A stretch of 64,000 nt of DNA from Pseudoclavibacter sp. Marseille-Q3772 (lineage in GTDB: Bacteria; Actinomycetota; Actinomycetes; Actinomycetales; Microbacteriaceae): the NCBI RefSeq assembly GCF_916618895.1, contig NZ_OU745391.1:372001-436000 (forward strand). The letters are read 5' to 3'. This document shows, piece after piece, positions 25,995 to 33,129 of the stretch; positions within the stretch are counted from its first letter, which is position 1; every line of letters starts with the position of its first letter. The notes beneath the pieces were generated by a model. It was not told the origin of the DNA and ran no database searches. It worked only from the letters and a program-made list of their open reading frames with translations. Position numbers and translations under genes: made by a program.

Positions 25995-26573
25995 CTATCG
26001 CTCCGCGGGGCTTGCCTCGCAAATCAGTGCGACCCCCGCGCGGAACGAGTGCTCGTCAATTTGCGCCGCTGCTGACCCATCCGGTGGGTTCACGTGAACG
26101 CCTGCGTCAATGGCACACAGGAACTGCTGCTCGCGCACGACATGCCCCAGACAGAAGTGCAAAAGCGTGGATGCGAGCACGCAAGCGCGCTCTTCGGTGT
26201 GCCCTTCTGCTTTGGCCGCGGCGATAAGTATTGTGTCCAACTCCCCCACGGTAAAGCCGAGCGAGAGGGAGCTTAGGACGATATCTGCACCGTCACGTAA
26301 CTGCAGGAGTGCCCGCCGGATCTCGCAAATCGATTCTGCCAGCGAGCCCGCGCGTTCAGGTACGTGGTTCGCCAGCCATGACCGTGCAATCGCGGCAAGC
26401 AGGCTCTGCTTATCGTCAAAGTACCAATAGATTGTGCCTACCTGAACGCCCAGAGCATTTGCCAACATCCGCATGCTAAATCCAGCGAGCCCGTGCTCTT
26501 GGATCAACTCAGTGGCCACGAGCACGACTCGATCAGCAGACTCTCCTGTGCGTTGTTTGGTTGCCACAAGCAT
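25995..26573 (-). CDS. bioQ: TetR-family regulator, probable biotin repressor BioQ
   Basis: The 192-residue protein has a TetR helix-turn-helix (about 28-52, GFSMRMLANALGVQVGTIYWYF) and a ligand-binding C-terminus. Its gene faces the biotin transporter gene bioY, and between them lies a perfect palindrome containing TGAAC-N3-GTTCA. From memory, corynebacterial BioQ, a TetR repressor of biotin genes, binds a TGAAC-N3-GTTAC site; the match and the neighbour make BioQ the best guess. The start is ambiguous (TTG 26579, ATG 26573 or GTG 26567). The downstream EamA gene may be co-transcribed. Confidence 0.7.
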   Translation of the reverse strand: MLVATKQRTGESADRVVLVATELIQEHGLAGFSMRMLANALGVQVGTIYWYFDDKQSLLAAIARSWLANHVPERAGSLAESICEIRRALLQLRDGADIVLSSLSLGFTVGELDTILIAAAKAEGHTEERACVLASTLLHFCLGHVVREQQFLCAIDAGVHVNPPDGSAAAQIDEHSFRAGVALICEASPAER

Positions 26574-26602
26574 CTTCAATTCATTAGTCCGTGTTCAACA
26601 AT

Positions 26603-26621
26603 CCTTGAACACTGTTCAAGG
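26603..26621. promoter_or_regulatory. BioQ-like operator, 19-bp perfect palindrome
   Basis: CCTTGAACA-C-TGTTCAAGG is perfect around one central base. It abuts a -10 element TAGGCT (26624-26629) that points towards bioY, so a bound dimer would block the promoter. A third half-site TGTTCAA at 26592-26598 lies on the TetR side, exactly 21 bases (two helical turns) from the matching half-site. Confidence 0.75.
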
Positions 26622-26623
26622 CA

Positions 26624-26629
26624 TAGGCT
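26624..26629 (+). promoter_or_regulatory. Predicted -10 element (TAGGCT) of bioY
   Basis: TAGGCT lies 45 bases before ATG 26675, next to the operator. A run of eight C (26644-26651) lies just downstream, in the predicted leader. Confidence 0.45.
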
Positions 26630-26674
26630 AATGGACGTTCGTACCCCCCCCGTCGAGAATTCAGAGGTTTACCG

Positions 26675-27307
26675 ATGACGACAGCGTCACCAACCACTCA
26701 CCAATCACACGCGCCGGTACTCGCAGACGCACTCGCTGCTCCCCGCACCTGGTTGCACCACGCCGCCCTGATTGCCGCAGGAGCTGCTGTCGTGAGTTTG
26801 CTCGCACAGGTCGAGATTCCGGTGAAGCCAGTACCGATCACGGGCCAAACCCTCGGTGTCATGATCGTCGGCGCAAGCCTCGGTGCCTGGCGTGGCGCAG
26901 CGGCAATGGTGGTCTACCTGCTGGCCGGTGTTGCGGGGCTCCCGGTTTTTGCCGGGTTCAGTGGCGGTCCGCAATCAGTCGCAGAACCGTCATTCGGGTT
27001 CATCATCGGGTTCATCGTTGCTGCCTGGTTCATCGGGTGGTGCTCAGAACGCACCTGGGACCGAAAGCCGCTCCTAGCACTGGCGGCATTCTTCGGCGCC
27101 AGCTGCATCCCCTTCCTCATTGGTGTGCCCTATATGTGGTTTGTATTGGATGCGGTGATGGGTGTACCGATGACGCTTCCGTTGGCGCTCGACTACGGCG
27201 TGCTGCCCTTCATTCCAGGTGGCATTGTGAAGTGGCTCATCGCTGCGGCAGTGTTGCCGCTGGCGTGGAAGGCCGTGCGTCACGCTGACCGAGAGCTTGA
27301 ACAATAG
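26675..27307 (+). CDS. bioY: Biotin transporter S-component BioY
   Basis: The 210-residue membrane protein binds and imports biotin. About six helices are seen, with the BioY signature PVKPVPITGQTLGVMIVGASLG near residues 50-70 and GLPVFAGFSGG and GFIIGFIVAAW after it. No bioM (ATPase) or bioN follows, so it acts alone or with energy-coupling subunits encoded elsewhere. GAGG lies 8 bases before ATG 26675. It is read from the BioQ-like operator/promoter and ends at an intrinsic terminator, making it a one-gene unit. Confidence 0.93.
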   Translation: MTTASPTTHQSHAPVLADALAAPRTWLHHAALIAAGAAVVSLLAQVEIPVKPVPITGQTLGVMIVGASLGAWRGAAAMVVYLLAGVAGLPVFAGFSGGPQSVAEPSFGFIIGFIVAAWFIGWCSERTWDRKPLLALAAFFGASCIPFLIGVPYMWFVLDAVMGVPMTLPLALDYGVLPFIPGGIVKWLIAAAVLPLAWKAVRHADRELEQ

Positions 27308-27325
27308 GCTTGCTGTCGACACAGA

Positions 27326-27371
27326 TGCGGCGGTGCGAGTACACGTTGTGCTCCACCGCCGCACTGTTTTT
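27326..27371 (+). terminator. Intrinsic terminator after bioY
   Basis: A perfect 10-bp stem (27326-27335 with 27354-27363, arm TGCGGCGGTG) is followed by a T-run at 27367-27371. It is the most classical rho-independent terminator in the window. Confidence 0.8.
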
Positions 27372-27404
27372 GCAGCTCGCATCAAATCGGTGTGTACTAC
27401 TGAC

Positions 27405-27719
27405 ATGACTCACAGCGAAGTGACCTACGAGAACGATCAGTTCCGCGCAACGAAGTGGACAATCCCACCGGGTGACCACATCCCTATGCACACCCACGAA
27501 TACGACTATGTCGTCGTTCCGTTGTGCAATACCGTCATGCACGTTCGCACGGACTCCGGAGAACTGCTCGAGGCGCAGATGCAGATCGGCACCTCGTATG
27601 GCCGTCCGGCGGGATCGGCGCACGAGTGCCTGAATCGCGGACAGGACGAGATCGTGTTCATCGAAGTGGAATACATCGGCGGTGCGAATAGCTGCCAAAA
27701 CGCGAAGATGCCGGTGTAG
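27405..27719 (+). CDS. Small cupin-domain protein
   Basis: The 104-residue protein is one cupin barrel: PPGDHIPMHTHEYDYVVVPL carries the metal-binding His pair and Glu-type residue, and GRPAGSAHECLNRG gives the second-motif His. It may be a metal-dependent enzyme or a small-molecule sensor; no specific role is readable. Only ATG 27405 starts the domain; the longer frame overlaps the bioY terminator. No ribosome binding site is visible, so its mRNA may be leaderless. It lies after the bioY terminator and is convergent with the SUF genes. Confidence 0.75.
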   Translation: MTHSEVTYENDQFRATKWTIPPGDHIPMHTHEYDYVVVPLCNTVMHVRTDSGELLEAQMQIGTSYGRPAGSAHECLNRGQDEIVFIEVEYIGGANSCQNAKMPV

Positions 27720-27740
27720 CCCTTTCGAGCCACACCGGCA
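27709..27740. terminator. Bidirectional hairpin between the cupin gene and sufT
   Basis: A 9-bp stem (27709-27717 with 27732-27740, arm TGCCGGTGT) includes the cupin stop codon and can end both convergent transcripts. Confidence 0.55.
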
Positions 27741-27753
27741 CCCGCTCGCACTG

Positions 27754-28086
27754 CTAGATGTTGAAACCGAGCGCGCGCATCATTTCGCGACCGTCATCGG
27801 TGATCTTCTCGGGACCCCACGGGGGCATCCACACCCAGTTGATCTTGAAGCGCTCAGCGTGCCCGTCCAGCGACTTCGCGATCTCATCCTCGATGATGTC
27901 AGTCAGCGGGCACCCGGCGGAAGTGAGCGTCATTGAAATGACCAGCGCGTCAAGTTCGTCTTCCCAATCTAGGCCGTAGATCAGCCCCAGGTCGACGATG
28001 TTGACTCCGAGCTCGGGGTCAACAACTTCTTTCAGCGCTTCTTCAAACTCGTCATACCGCTCGGGCGACAGCGAGATCAATGCCAT
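27754..28086 (-). CDS. sufT: SufT-type metal-sulfur cluster assembly protein (DUF59/MIP18)
   Basis: The 110-residue protein helps mature iron-sulfur proteins. It has the DUF59 pattern DPELGVNIVDLGLIY and the conserved Cys59 in TSAGCPLTDIIEDEI, and PPWGPEKITDDGR near the C-terminus. It is last in a sufB-sufD-Rieske-sufC-sufT set on the minus strand, 20 bases after sufC. In Streptomyces the desulfurase sufS and scaffold sufU lie between sufC and this gene; here they are absent. Confidence 0.88.
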   Translation of the reverse strand: MALISLSPERYDEFEEALKEVVDPELGVNIVDLGLIYGLDWEDELDALVISMTLTSAGCPLTDIIEDEIAKSLDGHAERFKINWVWMPPWGPEKITDDGREMMRALGFNI

Positions 28087-28106
28087 TGGCGTTCTCCCTC
28101 AGATCT

Positions 28107-28871
28107 CTAGGCAGTTGCCGCGTCGTTGAGGTAGCTGTCGTAGCCCTCGGCTTCGAGTTTGTCGGCAAGGCTCGCATCACCTGCATCCACAATCCGGCCG
28201 TTCACGAACACGTGCACAAAGTCCGGCTTGATGTACTTCAGGATGCGGGTGTAGTGCGTGATCAGCATCACACCAAAGTCGTTTGCCTGCTGGGCTCGAT
28301 TCACGCCCTCAGAAACAACGCGCAGCGCGTCTACGTCCAGGCCCGAGTCGGTTTCGTCGAGCAGCGCGAACTTAGGCTTGAGCATCTCCAGCTGCAGAAT
28401 CTCAGCGCGCTTCTTCTCACCACCTGAGAAGCCTTCGTTGACGTTCCGTTCGAGGAACTCGTTGCCCATGCGCAGGTTGCCCATGGCCTCACGCAGCTCG
28501 CCCATCCAGTTACGCAGCGATGGTGCCTCACCGTCAATCGCAGTCTTCGCGGTGCGCAGGAAGTTCGAAAGCGAGACTCCGGGAATTGCTACCGGGTACT
28601 GCATCGCGAGGAACAAACCAGCCTTCGCGCGCTCATCGACTTCCATCTCGAGCACATCCTCGCCGTCCAGCGTGATGCTGCCTTCGGTCACTTCATACGC
28701 GGGGTGACCGGCAACAGCCTGTGCGAGCGTGGACTTTCCGGAGCCGTTCGGCCCCATGATTGCGTGGATCTCTCCGGAGTTAATCGTGAGGTCGACTCCG
28801 CGGAGGATCTGCTTTGGTCCCTGATCTGTCTCTACCTCAACGTGCAGGTTACGAATTTCGAGCGTGGACAT
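28107..28871 (-). CDS. sufC: Fe-S cluster assembly ATPase SufC
   Basis: The 254-residue ABC ATPase drives the SufBCD scaffold. Walker A GPNGSGKST lies at 40-48, the signature is FSGGEKKRAEILQLEML, and Walker B is FALLDETDSGLD. SufC-specific residues are KYIKPDFVHVFVNGRIV near the C-terminus. It sits 3 bases after the Rieske gene, so the two are one transcript. It partners SufB and SufD from the same operon in the cytoplasm. Confidence 0.96.
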   Translation of the reverse strand: MSTLEIRNLHVEVETDQGPKQILRGVDLTINSGEIHAIMGPNGSGKSTLAQAVAGHPAYEVTEGSITLDGEDVLEMEVDERAKAGLFLAMQYPVAIPGVSLSNFLRTAKTAIDGEAPSLRNWMGELREAMGNLRMGNEFLERNVNEGFSGGEKKRAEILQLEMLKPKFALLDETDSGLDVDALRVVSEGVNRAQQANDFGVMLITHYTRILKYIKPDFVHVFVNGRIVDAGDASLADKLEAEGYDSYLNDAATA

Positions 28872-28874
28872 AAG

Positions 28875-29207
28875 TTACTTGTTCTCCTTGTGGATCGGAG
28901 TCGGATCAATAAAGATTGCGTCGTCTTCGATCTTGACCTCGAAAACGGGTACCGGTTCAAAGGCCGGCAAGTTCTGGGGCCAGCCGGTGCACAGCGAAAA
29001 TTTTGAGCCGTGCGCCCAACATTCCAGCGTGCCGTCTTCTACAAACCCTTCGGATAGTGAGATATCACCGTGGGTGCAACGGTCACCGATCGCGTACACG
29101 TTGTCGGCCGAGTCACGAACAATGACGATCTCCTGGCCCTCCAGCTCAACGCGGACCGGTGAATCAACCTGTACTTCACCCACGGCACACACCCGCTGAA
29201 AGCTCAT
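28875..29207 (-). CDS. Rieske-type ferredoxin in the SUF operon
   Basis: The 110-residue protein holds one Rieske [2Fe-2S] site: Cys44-x-His46 (CTHG) and Cys63-x2-His66 (CWAHG), with the usual spacing. It has no membrane anchor, so it is a soluble electron carrier like the ferredoxin of ring-hydroxylating dioxygenases. The same gene sits between sufD and sufC in other actinobacteria. Its start overlaps the sufD stop by four bases (ATGA). It may feed electrons to cluster assembly, which is inference. Confidence 0.9.
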   Translation of the reverse strand: MSFQRVCAVGEVQVDSPVRVELEGQEIVIVRDSADNVYAIGDRCTHGDISLSEGFVEDGTLECWAHGSKFSLCTGWPQNLPAFEPVPVFEVKIEDDAIFIDPTPIHKENK

Positions 29208-30397
29208 CGAACAACCTCCTGAGCCATGAGCGACTCAATGCTCTGTTCCAGCTCGCGCTCAAGCGATTCGCGCAGGCGTTCCTGCAGTTCGGGAACGCTT
29301 ACCGACTGCACGATCTCATTCAAGAAGCCGTGAACGACCAAACGACGCGCGGTCGGTTCGTCGATACCTCGCGCCATGAGATAGAACAGCTGGTCTTCTT
29401 CAAAGCGGCCGGTTGCGGATGCGTGACCGGCACCTTCGATCTGGCCTGTTTCGATCTCAAGGTTCGGCACCGAGTCAGCGCGAGCACCGTTCGAGAGCAC
29501 CAAGTTACGGTTCTGTTCGTAGCTATTGGTGCCAATTGCGCTCGGCCGGATCAGCACATCGCCAATCCACACGCTTCGAGCTCCCGAACCCTGCAGCGCG
29601 CCCTTGTAGTTAACGTCGCTGGTGGTTCGCTCACCGACGTGGTCGATGTAAACCTGGTGTTCGAAGTGCTGTCCCGCATCCGAAAAGTACAGACCCTTGG
29701 CATTACCCTCAGAACCCGCACCGTTGAGGTGGATGCTCGGGTTCACGCGGACCACCTTGCCACCGAAGGTCACGATGGTGTGGTTCAGCGTTGCGTCCTT
29801 GGCCAATACCGCCTGGTGTGAGCCGGTGTGAACCGAGTCGTCGTTCCAGTCGTGAACCACGATCACCTCGAGCGAGGCGCCCTCATCCACAACAATCTCG
29901 ACGTTTTCGCTCAGCAATGCCGAGCCAACATGGTCGATCACAACCGTCGCACTCGCGTTCTCCTGTACGTGCAGCACCAGGTGAACAAGCTCACGGGCAG
30001 ATGCATCCTCACCGCGAATCGTGACGGTTACCGGAGCGTCGAGTTCCGCTCCGGCAGGGATCGCCAGGTATGCGGCGTCGCTAGTCTGCTTGGATGCGAT
30101 CGCGGCGGGTAGGTCTTCGGGAACGAACCCGGTACCTCTGGGAGCCTGGTCAGCAGCGAGGGTACTGAGCTGGAGTGCGTCTGGACCTTCGACGGAAATT
30201 TCGAGATTGCCCGTGCCCGGTTCGTTCTTGAACAGCTCCTGGAATTCCGCAACCGGCGAGTACTTCCAGTCCGCCTCTTTACCGGTTGGTGTCTCGAAGT
30301 CCTCAGGGGTAAACGACTTCGGTCGTTCAGACCGGGTCTGCACCGGCACGAACTTGCCGGCGTTCTCCGGCACACGAGGAGTTTCAGTAACAGTCAT
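29204..30397 (-). CDS. sufD: Fe-S cluster assembly protein SufD
   Basis: The 397-residue protein is a SufB/SufD-family beta-helix subunit of the SufBC2D scaffold. Family marks include TPTGKEADWKYSP near the N-terminus and, near the C-terminus, [21 protein letters not shown] with the conserved His. It lies 3 bases after sufB and overlaps the Rieske gene by four bases. SufD is needed for iron acquisition by the scaffold. Relative to SufB it is shorter and lacks the SufB-specific N-terminal region. Confidence 0.93.
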   Translation of the reverse strand: MTVTETPRVPENAGKFVPVQTRSERPKSFTPEDFETPTGKEADWKYSPVAEFQELFKNEPGTGNLEISVEGPDALQLSTLAADQAPRGTGFVPEDLPAAIASKQTSDAAYLAIPAGAELDAPVTVTIRGEDASARELVHLVLHVQENASATVVIDHVGSALLSENVEIVVDEGASLEVIVVHDWNDDSVHTGSHQAVLAKDATLNHTIVTFGGKVVRVNPSIHLNGAGSEGNAKGLYFSDAGQHFEHQVYIDHVGERTTSDVNYKGALQGSGARSVWIGDVLIRPSAIGTNSYEQNRNLVLSNGARADSVPNLEIETGQIEGAGHASATGRFEEDQLFYLMARGIDEPTARRLVVHGFLNEIVQSVSVPELQERLRESLERELEQSIESLMAQEVVR

Positions 30398-30400
30398 TGG

Positions 30401-31822
30401 CTAACCGACCGATCCTTCCATGTTCATCTCAATCAGCTTGTTCAACTCGAGCGCGTACTCCATCGGGAGCTCTCGGGCAATCGGTTCGATGAATCCACGA
30501 ACGATCATTGCCATGGCTTCGGTCTCCTCTAAGCCGCGGCTCATTAGATAGAACAGCTGGTCTTCCGACACCTTGGTGACAGTCGCTTCGTGACCGAGTT
30601 CTACATCGTCCACGCGAATGTCGATCGCTGGATAGGTGTCAGAACGTGAGTGGTCGTCGACGAGTAGCGCGTCGCAAACCACCGAGTTCGCCGAGCTATG
30701 TGCGTTCTCGGCAATGCGTACCTCGCCGCGGTAACCGGTACGGCCACCACCACGAGCAATCGACTTCGAAACGATTGACGACTGCGTGTGCGGTGCCATG
30801 TGAATCATCTTGGCGCCCGCATCCTGGTGCTGACCGGGCCCCGCAAACGCGACCGAAAGAGTTTCACCCTTGGCGTGCGCTCCGGTGAGGTAGATCGACG
30901 GGTACTTCATAGTGACCTTGGAGCCGATATTGCCATCGACCCACTCCATAGTGGCGCCTTCTTCGGCAACCGCACGCTTCGTCACGAGGTTGTACACGTT
31001 ATTCGACCAGTTCTGAATGGTCGTGTACCGAACGCGCGACCCCTTCTTCGCGATGATCTCGACGACCGCTGAGTGCAGCGAGTCAGTCTTGTAGATCGGC
31101 GCGGTGCAACCCTCGATGTAGTGCACGTAGCTGTCCTCGTCAGCGATGATCAGGGTGCGCTCGAACTGGCCCATGTTCTCGGTGTTGATGCGGAAGTACG
31201 CCTGCAGAGGAATCTCCACCTTGACGCCCTTCGGCACGTACACAAACGAGCCGCCCGACCATACCGCGGTGTTCAGCGCGGCGAACTTGTTGTCGCCGGC
31301 GGGAATCACCGTGCCGAAATACTCTTCAAAAAACTCGGGGTGCTCGCGCAGCGCGGTATCGGTATCCATGAATATCACGCCCTGGCGCTCGAGCTCTTCA
31401 TTGATCTGGTGGTACACCACCTCTGATTCGTACTGAGCGGCAACACCGGCGACGAGGCGCTGGCGTTCGGCTTCGGGGATGCCGAGACGCTCGTAGGTCT
31501 CGCGAATCTCTGCCGGCAGGTCCTCCCAGGTTTGTGCCTGTTTCTCGGAAGCGCGTACGAAGTACTTAATGTTGTCGAAGTCGATCTCCGATAGGTCAGC
31601 GCCCCAGCGCGGCATCGGTTTGCGTTCGAACATTTGCAGCCCCTTGAGGCGGCGCTCACGCATCCACTCGGGCTCGTTCTTCACATTGGAAATATCGCGG
31701 ACGACGTCCTCGTTAAGTCCGCGGCGGGCAGATGCTCCGGCCGTATCTGAGTCAGCCCAACCGAACTCGTAGTGTTGACCGAGCTCATTTAGTTCGGGGC
31801 GGTCGATGAGCAGATCTGACAT
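30401..31822 (-). CDS. sufB: Fe-S cluster assembly scaffold SufB
   Basis: The 473-residue protein is the main SUF scaffold subunit. Family marks include [37 protein letters not shown] (with the conserved Cys) and [24 protein letters not shown] 31822 has AGAGGT upstream. It is first in the operon; no SufR/RrpR-type regulator precedes it as in many actinobacteria. A -10 TAGACT (31964-31969 minus) and an adjacent palindrome (31970-31982) may form its promoter and operator, leaving a leader of about 135 bases. Confidence 0.96.
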   Translation of the reverse strand: MSDLLIDRPELNELGQHYEFGWADSDTAGASARRGLNEDVVRDISNVKNEPEWMRERRLKGLQMFERKPMPRWGADLSEIDFDNIKYFVRASEKQAQTWEDLPAEIRETYERLGIPEAERQRLVAGVAAQYESEVVYHQINEELERQGVIFMDTDTALREHPEFFEEYFGTVIPAGDNKFAALNTAVWSGGSFVYVPKGVKVEIPLQAYFRINTENMGQFERTLIIADEDSYVHYIEGCTAPIYKTDSLHSAVVEIIAKKGSRVRYTTIQNWSNNVYNLVTKRAVAEEGATMEWVDGNIGSKVTMKYPSIYLTGAHAKGETLSVAFAGPGQHQDAGAKMIHMAPHTQSSIVSKSIARGGGRTGYRGEVRIAENAHSSANSVVCDALLVDDHSRSDTYPAIDIRVDDVELGHEATVTKVSEDQLFYLMSRGLEETEAMAMIVRGFIEPIARELPMEYALELNKLIEMNMEGSVG

Positions 31823-31878
31823 CCCTACCTCTTTCTTTTCGTCGCGTCGGCGCTGCGCAGCATTGGGAATCTGGCGCG

Positions 31879-31884
31879 TAGACT
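31879..31884 (+). promoter_or_regulatory. Predicted -10 element (TAGACT) of ctaA
   Basis: TAGACT lies in a stretch (31873-31891) almost identical to the leaderless promoter of the acyl-CoA-dehydrogenase-like gene. Seven bases on, a GTG opens a 3-codon frame (Met-Cys-Ala, stop; 31892-31903), so ctaA would have a leader of about 213 bases. Confidence 0.4.
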
Positions 31885-31963
31885 AGAACGCGTGTGTGCG
31901 TGAATTTCTTCCCGCTGGCCGCAGCACGGCCATATCCAGAACTGGAATCACACAGCATCCCCG

Positions 31964-31982
31964 AGTCTAGGTCACGTTGACC
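31964..31982 (-). promoter_or_regulatory. Predicted sufB promoter with 13-bp palindrome
   Basis: On the minus strand TAGACT (31964-31969) is directly preceded by the palindrome GGTCA-N3-TGACC (31970-31982), which would occupy the -10/-35 spacer, a standard repressor position. No -35 is evident. The site lies between the divergent sufB and ctaA genes in a 282-base gap otherwise empty of genes. Confidence 0.45.
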
Positions 31983-32104
31983 CGGAATTTCCGTGAAGCT
32001 CGAAGAACTTCCCGGTGTTCACGCACAGCGCAGGCAGATTTCAGGCAGTTCGACCGGATGCATGAGACCAGTCGATACGTCGACAGCAAGTTGAGAGGCA
32101 ACTC

Positions 32105-33070
32105 GTGAAGTATTTACAGCGTTTGGTCCCCAGCGAAATAACCGCTTGGACTCGCTGGATTACCTGGGCAAACCTAGTGGTCAACATCATGATTGTGGGC
32201 ACTGGTGGGCTTGTGCGACTTACCGGGTCGGGGCTCGGCTGCCCAAACTGGCCGTTATGCAATGAGTCGTCACTCGTGCCCACACCAGAGCTCGGTATTC
32301 ACGGGATGATCGAATACGGCAACCGTACGCTGACCGGTGTACTCGTCGTCGTCTCGCTGCTCGCCTTCCTCGCTGTCTGCCGAACACCAAAATCGTTTGG
32401 CCTACGGCTGCCGGCACTGCTGGTTGGCCTGCTCATCATTGTCCAAGCAGTCGTCGGCGGAGCAACGGTGCTCTTGCATCTTGATCCGCGCATCGTCGGT
32501 ATCCACTTCCTTATTTCTGCGGGAATTGTGGCGATCGCAACGCTCCTGCTCCAGCGCGTGCGACAGGCTGAAGAACTACCAACGACCAAGCCACCACGGC
32601 TGCTGTGGTACTCAACATTGACCGTTGCCGTCATCACCTGGGTCACGGAAATTGTGGGCGTACTCACCACCGGAGCCGGTCCGCACGCGGGTGACGAGAT
32701 CGCGGCACGTAACGGTCTGGATACCGTCCTCATGCACCACGTGCACTCCTGGCCCGGATACGCACTGGTCGTCGCCCTGTGCGGGTTGAACTATGTGGTT
32801 ATTGCCAAGCAGTACCGCGAGCTGAGCAACCTCACCATGAGCTTGACCGCGTTGGTAGTCCTCCAGGTGGCCGTTGGCGTATTCCAGGCACGCACCGGCT
32901 TGCCGATCGCGTCGGTGGCACTGCATATGGTGATCGCGGTCGTGGTCATTGCGGTGCTCACCACGCTGCTCGTGACCGTTCGCCGCACCGTTCCTGCGGA
33001 TGCGCAACCGTTGCCGACGAGTGTCACTGATGATGCGCCGACTCCCCAGGTCGATGCCCACATCTCGTAG
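32105..33070 (+). CDS. ctaA: Haem A synthase (CtaA/COX15)
   Basis: The 321-residue integral membrane protein oxidises haem o to haem a for cytochrome aa3 oxidase. Eight helices are likely. The extracytoplasmic loop has the disulfide pair Cys46 and Cys52 (GCPNWPLC) and conserved His66 and Glu-containing HGMIEYGNR; the second half has the haem-ligand regions MHHVHSWPG and ALHMVIA. GTG 32105 has GAGAGG at 7 bases. Together with ctaB and SURF1 in this window it shows aerobic respiration with an aa3-type oxidase. Confidence 0.93.
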   Translation: MKYLQRLVPSEITAWTRWITWANLVVNIMIVGTGGLVRLTGSGLGCPNWPLCNESSLVPTPELGIHGMIEYGNRTLTGVLVVVSLLAFLAVCRTPKSFGLRLPALLVGLLIIVQAVVGGATVLLHLDPRIVGIHFLISAGIVAIATLLLQRVRQAEELPTTKPPRLLWYSTLTVAVITWVTEIVGVLTTGAGPHAGDEIAARNGLDTVLMHHVHSWPGYALVVALCGLNYVVIAKQYRELSNLTMSLTALVVLQVAVGVFQARTGLPIASVALHMVIAVVVIAVLTTLLVTVRRTVPADAQPLPTSVTDDAPTPQVDAHIS

Positions 33071-33129
33071 TTCGACACCTCCACGGGTAGCGCGCAGACG
33101 AACTCTTGCATTCGGGGCGTATCGCCGGC

